From Trichormus sp. M33_DOE_039 (GTDB taxonomy: Bacteria; Cyanobacteriota; Cyanobacteriia; Cyanobacteriales; Nostocaceae): a stretch of 64,000 nt of DNA. Below are positions 18,853 through 28,696 of this stretch, piece after piece. Made by a program: the position numbers and the translations under genes. The number at the start of each line of letters is the position of its first letter. Within the stretch, counting starts at the first letter, position 1. A model generated the notes under the pieces. That model saw only the letters and a program-made list of their open reading frames with translations, had not been told where the DNA came from and did no database searches. The stretch is taken from the NCBI GenBank assembly GCA_015296085.1, contig DVDT01000052.1, positions 1 to 64,000 on the forward strand. The letters are read 5' to 3'.

Positions 18853-19400
18853 ATTTCTTGGATTAGTTATCTGGTGGCAAACGCATAAAATTAACAGGAA
18901 ATGCCAGCCTATGGAAATTAATACGCTGTCGATTCGCGACCTGTTATTCCTTCCTTATCAACATTTTTACTGTTAACCTTTACCCAAAGACTTTATACCA
19001 ATTTTTTCAAATTCGGTGACAGGTTAAAGCCCAAACACTCCAATATAATTAGGACTTTTGAAGTATTTAGCCTATTTTGGAGTACTATGAATAACAAATT
19101 AACAGTTACGTGTGTTCAATTAACATTTATACTGTTTTGGTATTACTATCTTGGTTGTTAATCCAAATGTCATTAAACTTTGATAATTAGTTATATCTAA
19201 TTATTGTCCTGTACTCGCTCAGTTTAAATATTAAGAAACAAAAGATTAAAAATAAATTAATTCACATAAATTTAATGCAGTAACATCCGAATATAGAATA
19301 TTATGTTGTGAGCAAATAAAATGTATGGCGAAACTTGAAAGCTCTGCCTGATCATTCATCTGTGATTTTCCTTCTGAGCAAGTAACTGACTTGCCATAAA

Positions 19401-19428
19401 AAGCATGAAAGTTGCAACTTTCATGCTT
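19401..19428. repeat. 28-bp perfect palindrome in the hetR upstream region
   Basis: AAGCATGAAAGTTG followed directly by its exact reverse complement CAACTTTCATGCTT. As RNA it forms a long hairpin with a minimal loop; as DNA it is a dyad operator-like site. It is not followed by a T-run, so termination is only one possibility. It is 578 bases before hetR. Confidence 0.85.
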
Positions 19429-19688
19429 CTTAAAATCGCCTTGCTGCTTCTCTAGACGTTAAGCGGGTTGCCAAGTGACTATTTGACAGCAATTACTGCC
19501 TGTTGTCTCTGAGAATATGCCTATTCGCAAGTTTTTCCAGAGACAGAAATTCACTGACACCGCAGACGTTCTGTATCAGAAACTTCAGTCACTATATTCA
19601 AGTAATGCTATCTTCCAAAACTGGTAGGTAGCCAAAATTGTTTGAAATTAGCGTTGCTGAGGCTTACTAAATAAAGGGACATAGAAAA

Positions 19689-19694
19689 TCCGGA
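19689..19694 (+). promoter_or_regulatory. TCCGGA (DIF-type) promoter element of hetR
   Basis: TCCGGA with TGTAGG 16 bases downstream as a candidate -10 element, putting a start about 275-285 bases before the hetR ATG. That is close to the -271 start site known for heterocyst-specific hetR transcription in Anabaena PCC 7120. The hexamer is seen; the assignment uses that literature. Confidence 0.7.
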
Positions 19695-19982
19695 TACAGT
19701 AGAAAGTCCTTGTAGGTTACTTATTAGAGCCATATATTATATAGTTCATTAGTGACTGACAAAGCTATCATGGGTAAATTTTGGCAGTTAATTAGCGATT
19801 TTTCGGTAAGATACAGAAATAACTCTCGTAGCAATACGATTACTGCTGCTATCGAATTAGAGTATGGAGGAATGGGTAATTTGAATACAAATTATTAGTT
19901 ACGAAACCCATAATATACATTCTGGCGTGGTGAGATCACCTGTCATTGGGTGTATTGCAATTACTTTTTTAAACTAACTTAG

Positions 19983-20906
<924 letters not shown>

Positions 20907-21496
20907 TCACAAATCAAAGACAGTGATTTGTACAAACGACCTAACAATCAGTAACACAACAAAACTCATTCCCCCACGATCACAAACGATCATCTGCATA
21001 GCAGCTAGAAGTAGATTTTGCTAACTCTGAACAAAAAAGCAGTATCTAAATTCAGGATTTTGCTGAACTAGCAGATGGATATCGTCTGTGTCGGTGTTAG
21101 TTTTTCATTATTTTGATTGCAAAAATAGTCCAAGAAGGCAAAATGATAGCCTTGATAGCTCAAGATTTGAGTCATTTTCTTCTGCACTTAAGACTTTATC
21201 TATAGTGTGGGGACAAAAAAGCTTTACCTAATTCCACTCAACTCTATATTAACAAGAGTGGCAATTCATTAGACTCGCACTACAAATATTTAGTAGCGTA
21301 AATAGATAATACCAATTTAATTCATGATTGCAAAATATCTTTGGTCAACACTGTAGACGCGAGTAGTGTGACTTCTCGTGCTGAAATCTTAGTTAGTCTG
21401 GTTCAAGGTCAACAGTCCATAGCCAATAGTTAAAAATCCATTGATTGTGGGCTATTGACTGTTCACTGTTGACACTTGGCTTATTCCCTTGCTTGT
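20907..21496. other. Intergenic region after hetR, no gene seen
   Basis: 590 bp. ACAAATCA (20909-20916) and TGATTTGT (20924-20931) form a small hairpin right after hetR but with no T-run. Near 21410-21475 an inverted pair GTCAACAGT/ACTGTTGAC flanks a copy of a common Nostoc repeat and may end the converging gene. Nothing else recognised. Confidence 0.5.
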
Positions 21497-22066
21497 CTAC
21501 ATACCAGGACTTTGAGGAGCTGGTTGCGTTTCAAAGGTAGGATTGAATTGTGTGGGTGGTTGAACTGGTGAAGTTGAGGTAGGTGTAAAACTACTAATGC
21601 GATCGCTACCATCAATACAAGTATTCAACACCTGATTCGGCTCAAGTTTAGTTTCACTTCGCAACCCTACAACACACTCAGCAAAGCGCACTGGCAATAA
21701 ACTGCGTCCGCAGTAGTCTAGCACGTCTGGATTAATTGCTTCCTGAGTATTCTTGCTAATTGAAACTACGCAGGTAGCTAATTCTTTCGGTCGTCTTGCT
21801 CTTGTGCAGGTAGTTAAAGCATCATTGGCATTAATTTCCGTGCGTTGGTCAATAAAAACCACACACGCCGATAAGTCTGTCGGACGCAACGCTCCAGCAC
21901 AAGCTTGTGATGCAGCTTGTTCACTCACACCCACACCCAAAAGTCGGCCTGCACAAGCGCGATAATCATTGTAAGTGCTAGCCATAGTAGGGATACTCAT
22001 GACTAAAGAGCCACCTATAGCTAGAACTGGTGCTATCAGCCGAATCATACGAGTTTTCAAGTCCAT
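21497..22066 (-). CDS. Exported protein with three Cys-pair repeats, function unknown
   Basis: 189 residues, or 183 if the ATG at codon 7 is used. N-terminal signal peptide (MIRLIAPVLAIGGSLVMSIPTMA) with cleavage after about residue 30. The mature part has cysteines at 38, 56, 68, 87, 99, 119, 131 and 150. Three units of about 31 residues repeat the pattern C-x11-C-V (ACAGALRPTDLSACV, TCTRARRPKELATCV, YCGRSLLPVRFAECV), suggesting disulfide-stabilised helical hairpins in the periplasm. The C-terminal 35 residues are Pro/Thr/Gln-rich. I do not recognise a named family. It is a single gene opposite to hetR and rpsD. Confidence 0.75.
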   Translation of the reverse strand: MDLKTRMIRLIAPVLAIGGSLVMSIPTMASTYNDYRACAGRLLGVGVSEQAASQACAGALRPTDLSACVVFIDQRTEINANDALTTCTRARRPKELATCVVSISKNTQEAINPDVLDYCGRSLLPVRFAECVVGLRSETKLEPNQVLNTCIDGSDRISSFTPTSTSPVQPPTQFNPTFETQPAPQSPGM

Positions 22067-22351
22067 TTTTTATTTCCCCCCACTAACCTGTGTTCTGCAC
22101 ATTGCTATTGTCTAGACACCCAAAGTTATGCTAACTCAAATGTGCAGCAAATCTTTTGCAAATCAGGCAAAACCAAAGAACAGGAAGAAAAATCTTTTAT
22201 TTTGAAGACTGGGGACTAGGAGATGAGAGTAGAGGGAGTAGGGGGAGTGAGAAAAACAAATGGCTGAAAATTATTTTTGCAATTCTCAATTGCAAGTATT
22301 TATAATAGTATGTCTGGGTAAAATTTAAACAGGATTAGATTAAGGAAACTC

Positions 22352-22960
22352 ATGTCCCGATATAGAGGGCCACGCCTTAGAATTGTACGTCGCTTAGGCG
22401 AATTGCCAGGATTAACTCGTAAGAGCGCAAGACGCGCTTATCCTCCAGGTCAGCACGGTCAGAACCGCAAGAAGCGTTCTGAATATGCTATCCGTCTAGA
22501 AGAAAAGCAAAAGCTCCGTTGTAACTACGGTTTGACCGAAAAGCAACTGTTGCGCTATGTGCGTAAGGCTAGACGTGTAACTGGTTCTACCGGACAAGTG
22601 CTGCTGCAATTGCTAGAAATGCGCTTGGATAATACCGTTTTCCGCTTGGGTATGGCCCCCACCATCCCAGCCGCTAGACAGTTGGTCAGTCATGGTCATG
22701 TCACAATTAACGGTCGTGTAGTAAATATCCCCAGCTATCAAATTCGTCCCGGAGAAGTAATTGCGGTTAGAGACAAAGCGCAATCACGGAAGCTGGTGGA
22801 AACCAATTTACAATATCCCGGTTTGGCAAACATTCCCAATCACTTAGAGTTTGATAAAAACAAACTAGAAGGTAAGGTAAACGGTGTCATTGAACGCGAA
22901 TGGGTAGCACTCCAAGTTAACGAACTGCTAGTTGTGGAATACTACTCACGACAGGCTTAG
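22352..22960 (+). CDS. rpsD: 30S ribosomal protein S4
   Basis: 202 residues, the usual S4 length: [40 protein letters not shown], the S4 RNA-binding domain [20 protein letters not shown], and a C-terminal ending [10 protein letters not shown]4 is a primary 16S rRNA binder in 30S assembly. AAGGAAAC precedes the ATG. Monocistronic here, as in other cyanobacteria. Confidence 0.98.
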   Translation: MSRYRGPRLRIVRRLGELPGLTRKSARRAYPPGQHGQNRKKRSEYAIRLEEKQKLRCNYGLTEKQLLRYVRKARRVTGSTGQVLLQLLEMRLDNTVFRLGMAPTIPAARQLVSHGHVTINGRVVNIPSYQIRPGEVIAVRDKAQSRKLVETNLQYPGLANIPNHLEFDKNKLEGKVNGVIEREWVALQVNELLVVEYYSRQA

Positions 22961-22969
22961 GGAAGGGCC

Positions 22970-23040
22970 AAAGGCAAAAGGTAAAAGGCAAAAGAAGAAA
23001 CTTATTAAATTTCTTGTTACTTTTGACTTTTTACTTTTGT
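22970..23040. terminator. Purine/pyrimidine inverted repeat between rpsD and moaA
   Basis: A run of AAAGGCAAAAGGTAAAAGG followed, after a short AT spacer, by TTACTTTTGACTTTTTAC. The two halves pair imperfectly and give T-rich ends in both directions, so it can end both converging genes. Similar elements are common in Nostoc. Confidence 0.55.
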
Positions 23041-23053
23041 CTCCCTCGTCAGG

Positions 23054-24040
23054 CTAACCACCGATTTGTGACATAGTGCGGCTGTAAGTACCTGTAGTAC
23101 CAGAGTCTCGCCCTTTAAAGTTAATTTCTGGCTTAATTGCTAATAAATGTCTGACCTGCTCTTGTAACTGGTAGATGCTCACACCAGAACGGAGAGCAGT
23201 TTTTAAGTCGATTTGACCAGTTTCATTTAATAAACATGGTCTGAGCCAACCATCCGCACTCAGACGCATCCGATTACAACGATCGCAAAAACATTCCGAC
23301 ATTTGACTGATAAATCCTAGCGTCCCCTTCGCACCAGGAATTTGAAACACATCTGCCGGGCCAGCCCCACAAATTTGAGAATCTGTCAAGCCCCAGCGAT
23401 CGCGGATTTGTTGACGTAACTCAGCTGATGATACCCAACCGCGATCACTAAATAATTCCCCATTCCCAATCGGCATAAACTCGATAAATCGGACGTGCCA
23501 CTGTTTATCAATGGTTAAAGCTGCTAAATCTAAAATCTCATGGTCATTGACCCCTGGAATCACCACCACATTTAACTTCAAAGGGTCAAAGCCAACACTA
23601 TAAGCTGTTTTAATCCCATCCCAAACCTCTTGCCAACGAGAACGGCCGCGACTACCGATAATCAGGTCAAAGATATCGGGATCAAGGGAATCTAAGCTAA
23701 TATTGATGCGTCGCAACCCAGCATCATAGAGATTTTGCGCTATCGGAGCTAGTAAAAAGCCGTTGGTAGTCATGGCGAGGTCTTGAGTTTGGGGGAAAGA
23801 GGCGATCGCTCTCACCAAATCCACCACACGGGGACGTAGTAGAGGCTCTCCTCCTGTCAACCGGAAGCGCGTAAAACCAACAGGAATAAATACTTCTTGA
23901 ATTAAAATGAGCAATTCTTCATCGGTAAGTAGCTGCTGCTTGAGGATGTAGTCTAGCTCTGACCCCTCTGGCATACAGTACAGACAACGGAAATTGCAAC
24001 GATCTATTAAACTAATGCGGAGGTAGTCTACCTGATTCAT
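23054..24040 (-). CDS. moaA: GTP 3',8-cyclase MoaA, molybdenum cofactor synthesis
   Basis: 328-residue radical-SAM enzyme for the first step of molybdopterin synthesis from GTP. The N-terminal 4Fe-4S/SAM motif CNFRCLYC has Cys15, Cys19 and Cys22. The glycine-rich [11 protein letters not shown] follows, and the C-terminal cluster [20 protein letters not shown] binds the second 4Fe-4S. The ending [16 protein letters not shown] carries the GG tail that is functionally important in MoaA. Another cofactor gene, moeA, lies at 60 kb in this window. Heterocystous cyanobacteria need Moco for nitrate reductase. Confidence 0.96.
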   Translation of the reverse strand: MNQVDYLRISLIDRCNFRCLYCMPEGSELDYILKQQLLTDEELLILIQEVFIPVGFTRFRLTGGEPLLRPRVVDLVRAIASFPQTQDLAMTTNGFLLAPIAQNLYDAGLRRINISLDSLDPDIFDLIIGSRGRSRWQEVWDGIKTAYSVGFDPLKLNVVVIPGVNDHEILDLAALTIDKQWHVRFIEFMPIGNGELFSDRGWVSSAELRQQIRDRWGLTDSQICGAGPADVFQIPGAKGTLGFISQMSECFCDRCNRMRLSADGWLRPCLLNETGQIDLKTALRSGVSIYQLQEQVRHLLAIKPEINFKGRDSGTTGTYSRTMSQIGG

Positions 24041-24419
24041 GTGGGCTTTTCTTTCTATTGTGCATGATGCACGAATAGATATGTACTTGTATTCAGTATT
24101 CTAGACTATCCAAAAATCGTGGTTGACTAATTAAAAGAAGGAGATGGGTAATCATCTGTTTTATTGACCGATGTGAAAAACTTGGTCAATCGTCACATTT
24201 AAATGGGGAAATGCTGGTGATTGAATGCTTATCCCTTGACGATACTGGTTAACTTGATCTTACCCTCAATCAACTTGTAGACAAAAATAGTTGGCTGCTT
24301 AGGATTGCCAAATCATGCTCATCAACCTAACGCAGCGTAATCGACAATCCAGTATTCAAGAACTCATCTCCTCATAATCGGCAAGCTTTTTTTGGTCTAG
24401 ATTGCTTACTACTTGCACT
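24041..24419. other. Intergenic region, no gene seen
   Basis: 379 bp between moaA and the glycosylase gene, both on the minus strand. No terminator, tRNA or repeat could be supported. A short AGAAGGAG-like run occurs near 24137 without a following frame. Confidence 0.4.
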
Positions 24420-25103
24420 TTAACTATGTTGTCTAATTTCATCGTATTTGGCGCGTACTGCTTGTATATCTTGCCACATCAACCATTTGGGGCTACCCTT
24501 TTCTTTGGAAGGGTTACGCAGCAAATAAGATGGATGGAAAATTGGCATACAGAAACGCCCTTCCCACTCTATCCACTGACCACGAATCTTAGTTATTCCC
24601 CTCTTGTCACCGGTAATACCTTTGACTGCTGTTGCTCCTGTTAACAAAATAATTTTCGGGTCAACTAGGCGAATTTGTTCTAATAAATACGGTAGGCAGG
24701 CCGCCATTTCGTCAGGTGTCGGAACTCGGTTATTGGGCGGCCGGCACTTATTGATATTTCCGATGTATACATCATGTTCAGTAGTCAATTCAACCGATGC
24801 CAATATTTTTTCTAGCAACTGTCCTGACCGACCAACAAAGGGTAAACCTGTTTCGTCTTCGTTTTGGCCTGGTGCTTCTCCAATAATCATAATTGGTGCT
24901 TTGAGGTTGCCCCGTCCGACTACTGCATGGGTACGGGTGTGACCTAGTTCACAGCGATGGCAATTATTGCAATGCTGTGCCAACTCGGTCACATTGGCGT
25001 AAGTTCCAGATGGAATCGGAATTTTAGCATCTGTAGGAATCAGCTCTTTTTGGTCAAAACTGGGTTGTTCGTCGAAGAGGCTGAGTTGGATTTCGCTGCT
25101 CAT
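24420..25103 (-). CDS. Type-4 (4Fe-4S) uracil-DNA glycosylase
   Basis: 227 residues. The 4Fe-4S cysteines are in CNNCHRCELG, in KCRPP and in MAACLPYL. Family motifs: GEAPGQNEDETGLPFVGRSG (uracil pocket and catalytic region), NINKCRPPNNR, LTGATAVKGI, and HPSYLLRNPSKEKGSP near the C-terminus. The enzyme removes uracil from DNA at the start of base-excision repair. Compared with archaeal and Thermus enzymes it has an N-terminal extension of about 40 residues. No partner gene nearby. Confidence 0.9.
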   Translation of the reverse strand: MSSEIQLSLFDEQPSFDQKELIPTDAKIPIPSGTYANVTELAQHCNNCHRCELGHTRTHAVVGRGNLKAPIMIIGEAPGQNEDETGLPFVGRSGQLLEKILASVELTTEHDVYIGNINKCRPPNNRVPTPDEMAACLPYLLEQIRLVDPKIILLTGATAVKGITGDKRGITKIRGQWIEWEGRFCMPIFHPSYLLRNPSKEKGSPKWLMWQDIQAVRAKYDEIRQHS

Positions 25104-25520
25104 GAAAATCTGGTTGATGGTGTCAGCACTAACAAATTTGTCTGAAGTTATACATAGCGACAGCTTGTTTAAAATACTTTTCAGACACAGATGGTTACTG
25201 AATAGTGTGATTAACTAGACCCCAATTGTACCAGTTCTAGTCATGACCTAACTCTAACTCTCTGAGGACTTATGTAAAAGGAACGGGGAATAGGAAACAG
25301 ATAAGTCACTGACGGGTACGTAGGGGGTTTCCCCATGTAGCTTGCTTTCCGTAGGGTGCAAGTGGCGTTAGCAACGCAGGAGCGTCACCAGAAGGGGACA
25401 AAAAAACAATGTGTGAATTAATTCTGTCTTGGGCGTTGCGTATTTGTGGGATGATTTTGTGGCATGGGCAAGATGCACCCCACAAGAACCATCTCCTCAG
25501 CAACACCATGTTTTGACAGC
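25104..25520. repeat. Intergenic region with Nostoc-type interspersed repeats
   Basis: 417 bp. About 25318-25405 is a mosaic of short repeats (GTAGGGGGTTTCCCC, GGCGTTAGCAACGC, AGCGTCACC) seen throughout Nostoc genomes. 25440-25495 has another (GGCATGGGCAAGATGCACC). A 67-codon frame on the minus strand runs through these repeats and is not considered a gene. Confidence 0.55.
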
Positions 25521-26621
25521 CTACACACCTAGATTTGTTGATGTTCCCTGCTGATATTGCATGGCTTTGGCATAATCACCCAAGGCATAGCAAGCGATTT
25601 TTAAACTAGCAAGTGCTTGTTCTTCAATGCGGCGGTCTTTGAGGGTTCTACCCAATAATAAGCGAGCTTCATAGTATGTAATCGCTCTGCTATGGTCGCC
25701 TAAAGCTTCGCAAGCAACTCCTAAACTACCAAGGGACTGTTCTTCGCTGCGTTGGTCTTTGAGGTGCCTAGCTAACTGCAAACGTTTTTCATAATACTTG
25801 ATAGCTTTGGCGTAATCACCGATGGCATAGCAAGCATTTCCCAAGTTTTTTAATACCTGAACTGCACTACGAGGATTATTCAAAGAAATAGCGATTTTGA
25901 CGCATTTTTCATAGTAGGCGATCGCTTTTGAGTAGTTGTCCAAAGCATACCAAGCATTACCTATATTTTTCAGGACTTGTTCTATTCCCCAGTTATCTTG
26001 TAATTCCTGAACTATTTCTAAGCTTTGCTCTTGATACTCGATGGCTTTGGTAAAGTTACCAGAGGCTTTATAAACTAATCCTAAATTATTTAAAGCTGCA
26101 ACTTGACTGCGCTTGTCTTGTAGCTGCTTGGTTAATTTCAAACACTCTTCTAGAAATTCAACAGCCTGATTGTAGTTGTTGAGATGACGGTAAGCATTGC
26201 CCAAATGAGAAAGCACCTGCATTCGCACTGCTGGGTCTGAAGTATCTTTTAAGGATAAACATTGCTGGGAATAAGTAATAGCACTTTTATAATCGCCTGA
26301 AGTGTAAGTAACTAGTGCCAACAACGATAAGACTTGCTCTTGTTGTTGTGCATCACCAGCTAGTTGAAAAATTTCCAGAGATTCTTGGAAAGATTTGATC
26401 GCAGCAATTACATCTCCAGCTTTTTGCTGTTGAAGACCTTGTCGCAGTAAGGAAGATGCAGCTGATAATTGGTCGTCACTCTCTTGAGTCAGCAGCAGTT
26501 CTTCTGGTAATCCCTGGTCAAATTCATGGGTAATGGTGTTGCGTTTGACTTGTTTCATATATTTTGCAACTTCCACAGGGATCGTATTTTTACTGTTGTT
26601 GCGTTGTTCACCTTGTGACAT
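25521..26621 (-). CDS. Tetratricopeptide-repeat protein
   Basis: 366 residues. After about 55 charged residues the protein is a chain of about seven 40-residue TPR units of the Rapsyn/LGN-type (AISYSQQ, ALNNLGLVYKASGNFTKAIE, NIGNAWYALDNYSKAI, NLGNACYAIGDYAKAI). Each has the G-x-Y-x-x-A-I core. TPR arrays are protein-binding scaffolds; partner and process are unknown. No signal peptide. Transcribed divergently from the methyltransferase gene with about 108 bases between. Confidence 0.85.
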   Translation of the reverse strand: MSQGEQRNNSKNTIPVEVAKYMKQVKRNTITHEFDQGLPEELLLTQESDDQLSAASSLLRQGLQQQKAGDVIAAIKSFQESLEIFQLAGDAQQQEQVLSLLALVTYTSGDYKSAITYSQQCLSLKDTSDPAVRMQVLSHLGNAYRHLNNYNQAVEFLEECLKLTKQLQDKRSQVAALNNLGLVYKASGNFTKAIEYQEQSLEIVQELQDNWGIEQVLKNIGNAWYALDNYSKAIAYYEKCVKIAISLNNPRSAVQVLKNLGNACYAIGDYAKAIKYYEKRLQLARHLKDQRSEEQSLGSLGVACEALGDHSRAITYYEARLLLGRTLKDRRIEEQALASLKIACYALGDYAKAMQYQQGTSTNLGV

Positions 26622-26729
26622 TGACCAATTCCTGCTAGCTGTGGTGATACTTATAGTGTTCCCAAAAAAAAGAATTACTTATCTTAGTCAATATTCATTA
26701 GTTATTGAATCCAAAGTTGGTATTTAGTT

Positions 26730-27401
26730 ATGCAAAGACAATTAGAACCCGAAGTGATGGATAGCTGGGAGGAAGCTATCGAATATGATGCTATGGATTT
26801 TACGGAGGTGAATACAGCTTTTGTGGAAGATGTGTTGACTCTGGGCGTACCAGAACAAGGGTTAGTATTGGATGCTGGTACTGGCCCTGGACGAATTCCA
26901 GTTTTGATGTGTCAACAACGTCCTGAATGGCGATGTGTTGCTATTGATATGGCGGAAAATATGTTGCAAATTGCTGCACTCCATGTGCAGAAGGCTGGGT
27001 TGCAACCACAAATTCGCTTGGAATTGGTGGATGCTAAAAACTTACCTTATGAGGATGGTAGCTTTGATTTGGTGATTTCTAATAGTTTGATTCATCACTT
27101 ACCCGACCCATTACCGTTTTTTCAAGAGTTGCAGCGTGTTATTAAATCTTATGGAGGAATTTTGTTGCGTGATTTGCTGCGTCCCCAGGATGAAGCAACT
27201 ACTAATGCTTTATTAGAAAGCATTGGCAATCAATATGACGACCATCAAAAGCAATTATTTCACGATTCTCTGCTGGCAGCACTGACAATAGATGAAGTGA
27301 ATGATCTAATTTTAGCCGCAGGTTTAGATGAATTGCAGGTTTATCAATCAAGCGATCGCCATTGGACTGCTAAACGCAGTTGGACTAACCCTCTGGAATA
27401 G
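26730..27401 (+). CDS. Class I SAM-dependent methyltransferase
   Basis: 223 residues. Motif I VLDAGTGPGRIPVLMCQ (about 47-63) with the acidic motif II residue in VAIDMAENML, and post-motif ISNSLIHHLPDPLPFFQEL, typical of Methyltransf_11/25 enzymes. The C-terminal part is short. Substrate unknown. Start is the ATG at 26730 (MQRQLEPEVMDSWEEAIEYD). Confidence 0.82.
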   Translation: MQRQLEPEVMDSWEEAIEYDAMDFTEVNTAFVEDVLTLGVPEQGLVLDAGTGPGRIPVLMCQQRPEWRCVAIDMAENMLQIAALHVQKAGLQPQIRLELVDAKNLPYEDGSFDLVISNSLIHHLPDPLPFFQELQRVIKSYGGILLRDLLRPQDEATTNALLESIGNQYDDHQKQLFHDSLLAALTIDEVNDLILAAGLDELQVYQSSDRHWTAKRSWTNPLE

Positions 27402-27470
27402 GTGCAAAGCTTAAAAAATAAACATTCTTGACTTTTTATTTGGGAATTTTGATTTTTGGCTTTTTACGCT

Positions 27471-27542
27471 AGCTGGTGAGGCTGTCTTTGCTTTCTTAGC
27501 GTTAGTCCAGCTAAGAGACAGCTAAAGCTGGATTCACCAGCT
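27471..27542. terminator. Nested hairpin between converging genes
   Basis: Outer arms AGCTGGTGA (27471-27479) and TCACCAGCT (27534-27542), inner arms GCTGTCT (27481-27487) and AGACAGC (27516-27522). Placed between converging genes, it may work as a bidirectional terminator or be a small mobile repeat; no T-run. Confidence 0.5.
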
Positions 27543-27556
27543 TAATTGTGATAGTT

Positions 27557-27868
27557 TCATCTATTCATGGGTATTCTTGTATTCCAAATTTGCTCAAATT
27601 CTGCTTTACTAATGCCAAATTCCTGTAAATCTTTCTTTTCTAGAGGTTTATCGCATAACATTCCATAGTTATCGGCAAAATGGTCTTCATCATAAGATAA
27701 GACGTTGCCATTTTCATAAACCTCTATCTGTCTAGTAGCGCACAAATCATTACCTACTACTGTTAATTCTATAAAGTAGGTGCTAGTACCCCAAGTATCA
27801 AAATCACCACCTAGCGACTCATCCCAGAACCATTTACAATATTTCTTGTCTTGAGTTAATGTAGGCAT
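27557..27868 (-). CDS. Small acidic protein of unknown function (DUF6881-like)
   Basis: 103 residues, acidic, with CKWFWDESLGGDFDTWG, TRQIEVYENGNVLSYDEDHF and a C-terminal ISKAEFEQIW. The layout (Trp-rich start, R-x-x-E-V-Y/F-x-x-G strand, EF-x-x-IW end) resembles small DUF6881-type proteins, some of which sit near toxin or immunity genes. This is a tentative match from memory. No signal peptide. It is a single gene. Confidence 0.6.
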   Translation of the reverse strand: MPTLTQDKKYCKWFWDESLGGDFDTWGTSTYFIELTVVGNDLCATRQIEVYENGNVLSYDEDHFADNYGMLCDKPLEKKDLQEFGISKAEFEQIWNTRIPMNR

Positions 27869-28150
27869 AAATTCTCTACTCCTATAAGAGACTACTTATA
27901 AGCCATTTTATAAGAATATACTTGGCATATAACTGGGTCATTATGTAGAGATTATGTGAAAAAACAACTATCAACACTGATATTTTGTCGATAACAGGTC
28001 ACAAAAAGAGGCAACTGACCTCAATTACTAATTATAAATCTTATATATGTTCCCTACTTCTTTTTGTTAACTATTTTTAGTATTTGCGATCACCTGTCTT
28101 TGTTCATGTAAATCTTAATTTACTGTGATTGTTTCCTAATGTTTTGCCCA

Positions 28151-28582
28151 TCAACGTAGCTGCTCTCTGACTTCCATTAAAATTATTCCCAACATATTTT
28201 TACCACTACCATCAGAGCCGCAACCCCAGTAATAGTCGATAGGTGAATTCTCCACTATTTCTTCATGACCTGTGGAAAGGAGAATTTCTCTGATATCTGC
28301 ATGATTCTCAAATTTTCTTAGTACGGCTTTCCGCATGACATTATCTTTTACTTGCTCCCAATCAGAACGCAAAGGTCGGTTTCTTTCTCGTCCCATTTGT
28401 GCAGCAACTTTAGGAGTAACTGCTTGACGAATCTGTTCTCTGTGAAATGTCTCTAAAAACTTTTGGGCTTGAAAATAGTGTTCACTTGTACACCAGTATA
28501 ATTCATCTAACATAAACCCGTGGAGTGAGAAGTTAGAGAAACAACCATATGCTTCACGGACAGTATAAAAATAGATTGTCAT
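28151..28582 (-). CDS. NADAR-family (RibX-like) N-glycosidase
   Basis: 143 residues with the NADAR fold signatures: CFSNFS (N-terminal), WCTSEHYFQAQKF (catalytic region Glu), AAQMGRERN and DYYWGCGSDGSGKNMLG. The family hydrolyses N-glycosidic bonds of riboflavin-pathway intermediates. Some members remove ADP-ribose from guanosine in DNA and oppose DarT-like toxins. No toxin gene is adjacent. Housekeeping against damaged intermediates is the simplest role; the activity was not determined. Confidence 0.85.
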   Translation of the reverse strand: MTIYFYTVREAYGCFSNFSLHGFMLDELYWCTSEHYFQAQKFLETFHREQIRQAVTPKVAAQMGRERNRPLRSDWEQVKDNVMRKAVLRKFENHADIREILLSTGHEEIVENSPIDYYWGCGSDGSGKNMLGIILMEVREQLR

Positions 28583-28696
28583 TAGATTAATTTACAATAA
28601 GAAAATGTTAAATAACACTCAGTACTAATTGGGGGTTTGATTGGCAAAAAATGCTTATCTCAAATTGAAAGAATATTTTAATTGGGTGTAAATATC

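Noticed and set aside
19401-19428. Palindrome as an intrinsic terminator
   Set aside because: No T-run on either strand directly after the stem, so it is listed as a palindrome rather than a terminator.
25306-25509. 67-codon minus-strand frame
   Set aside because: Lies wholly within interspersed repeats, with no family match and no ribosome binding site.
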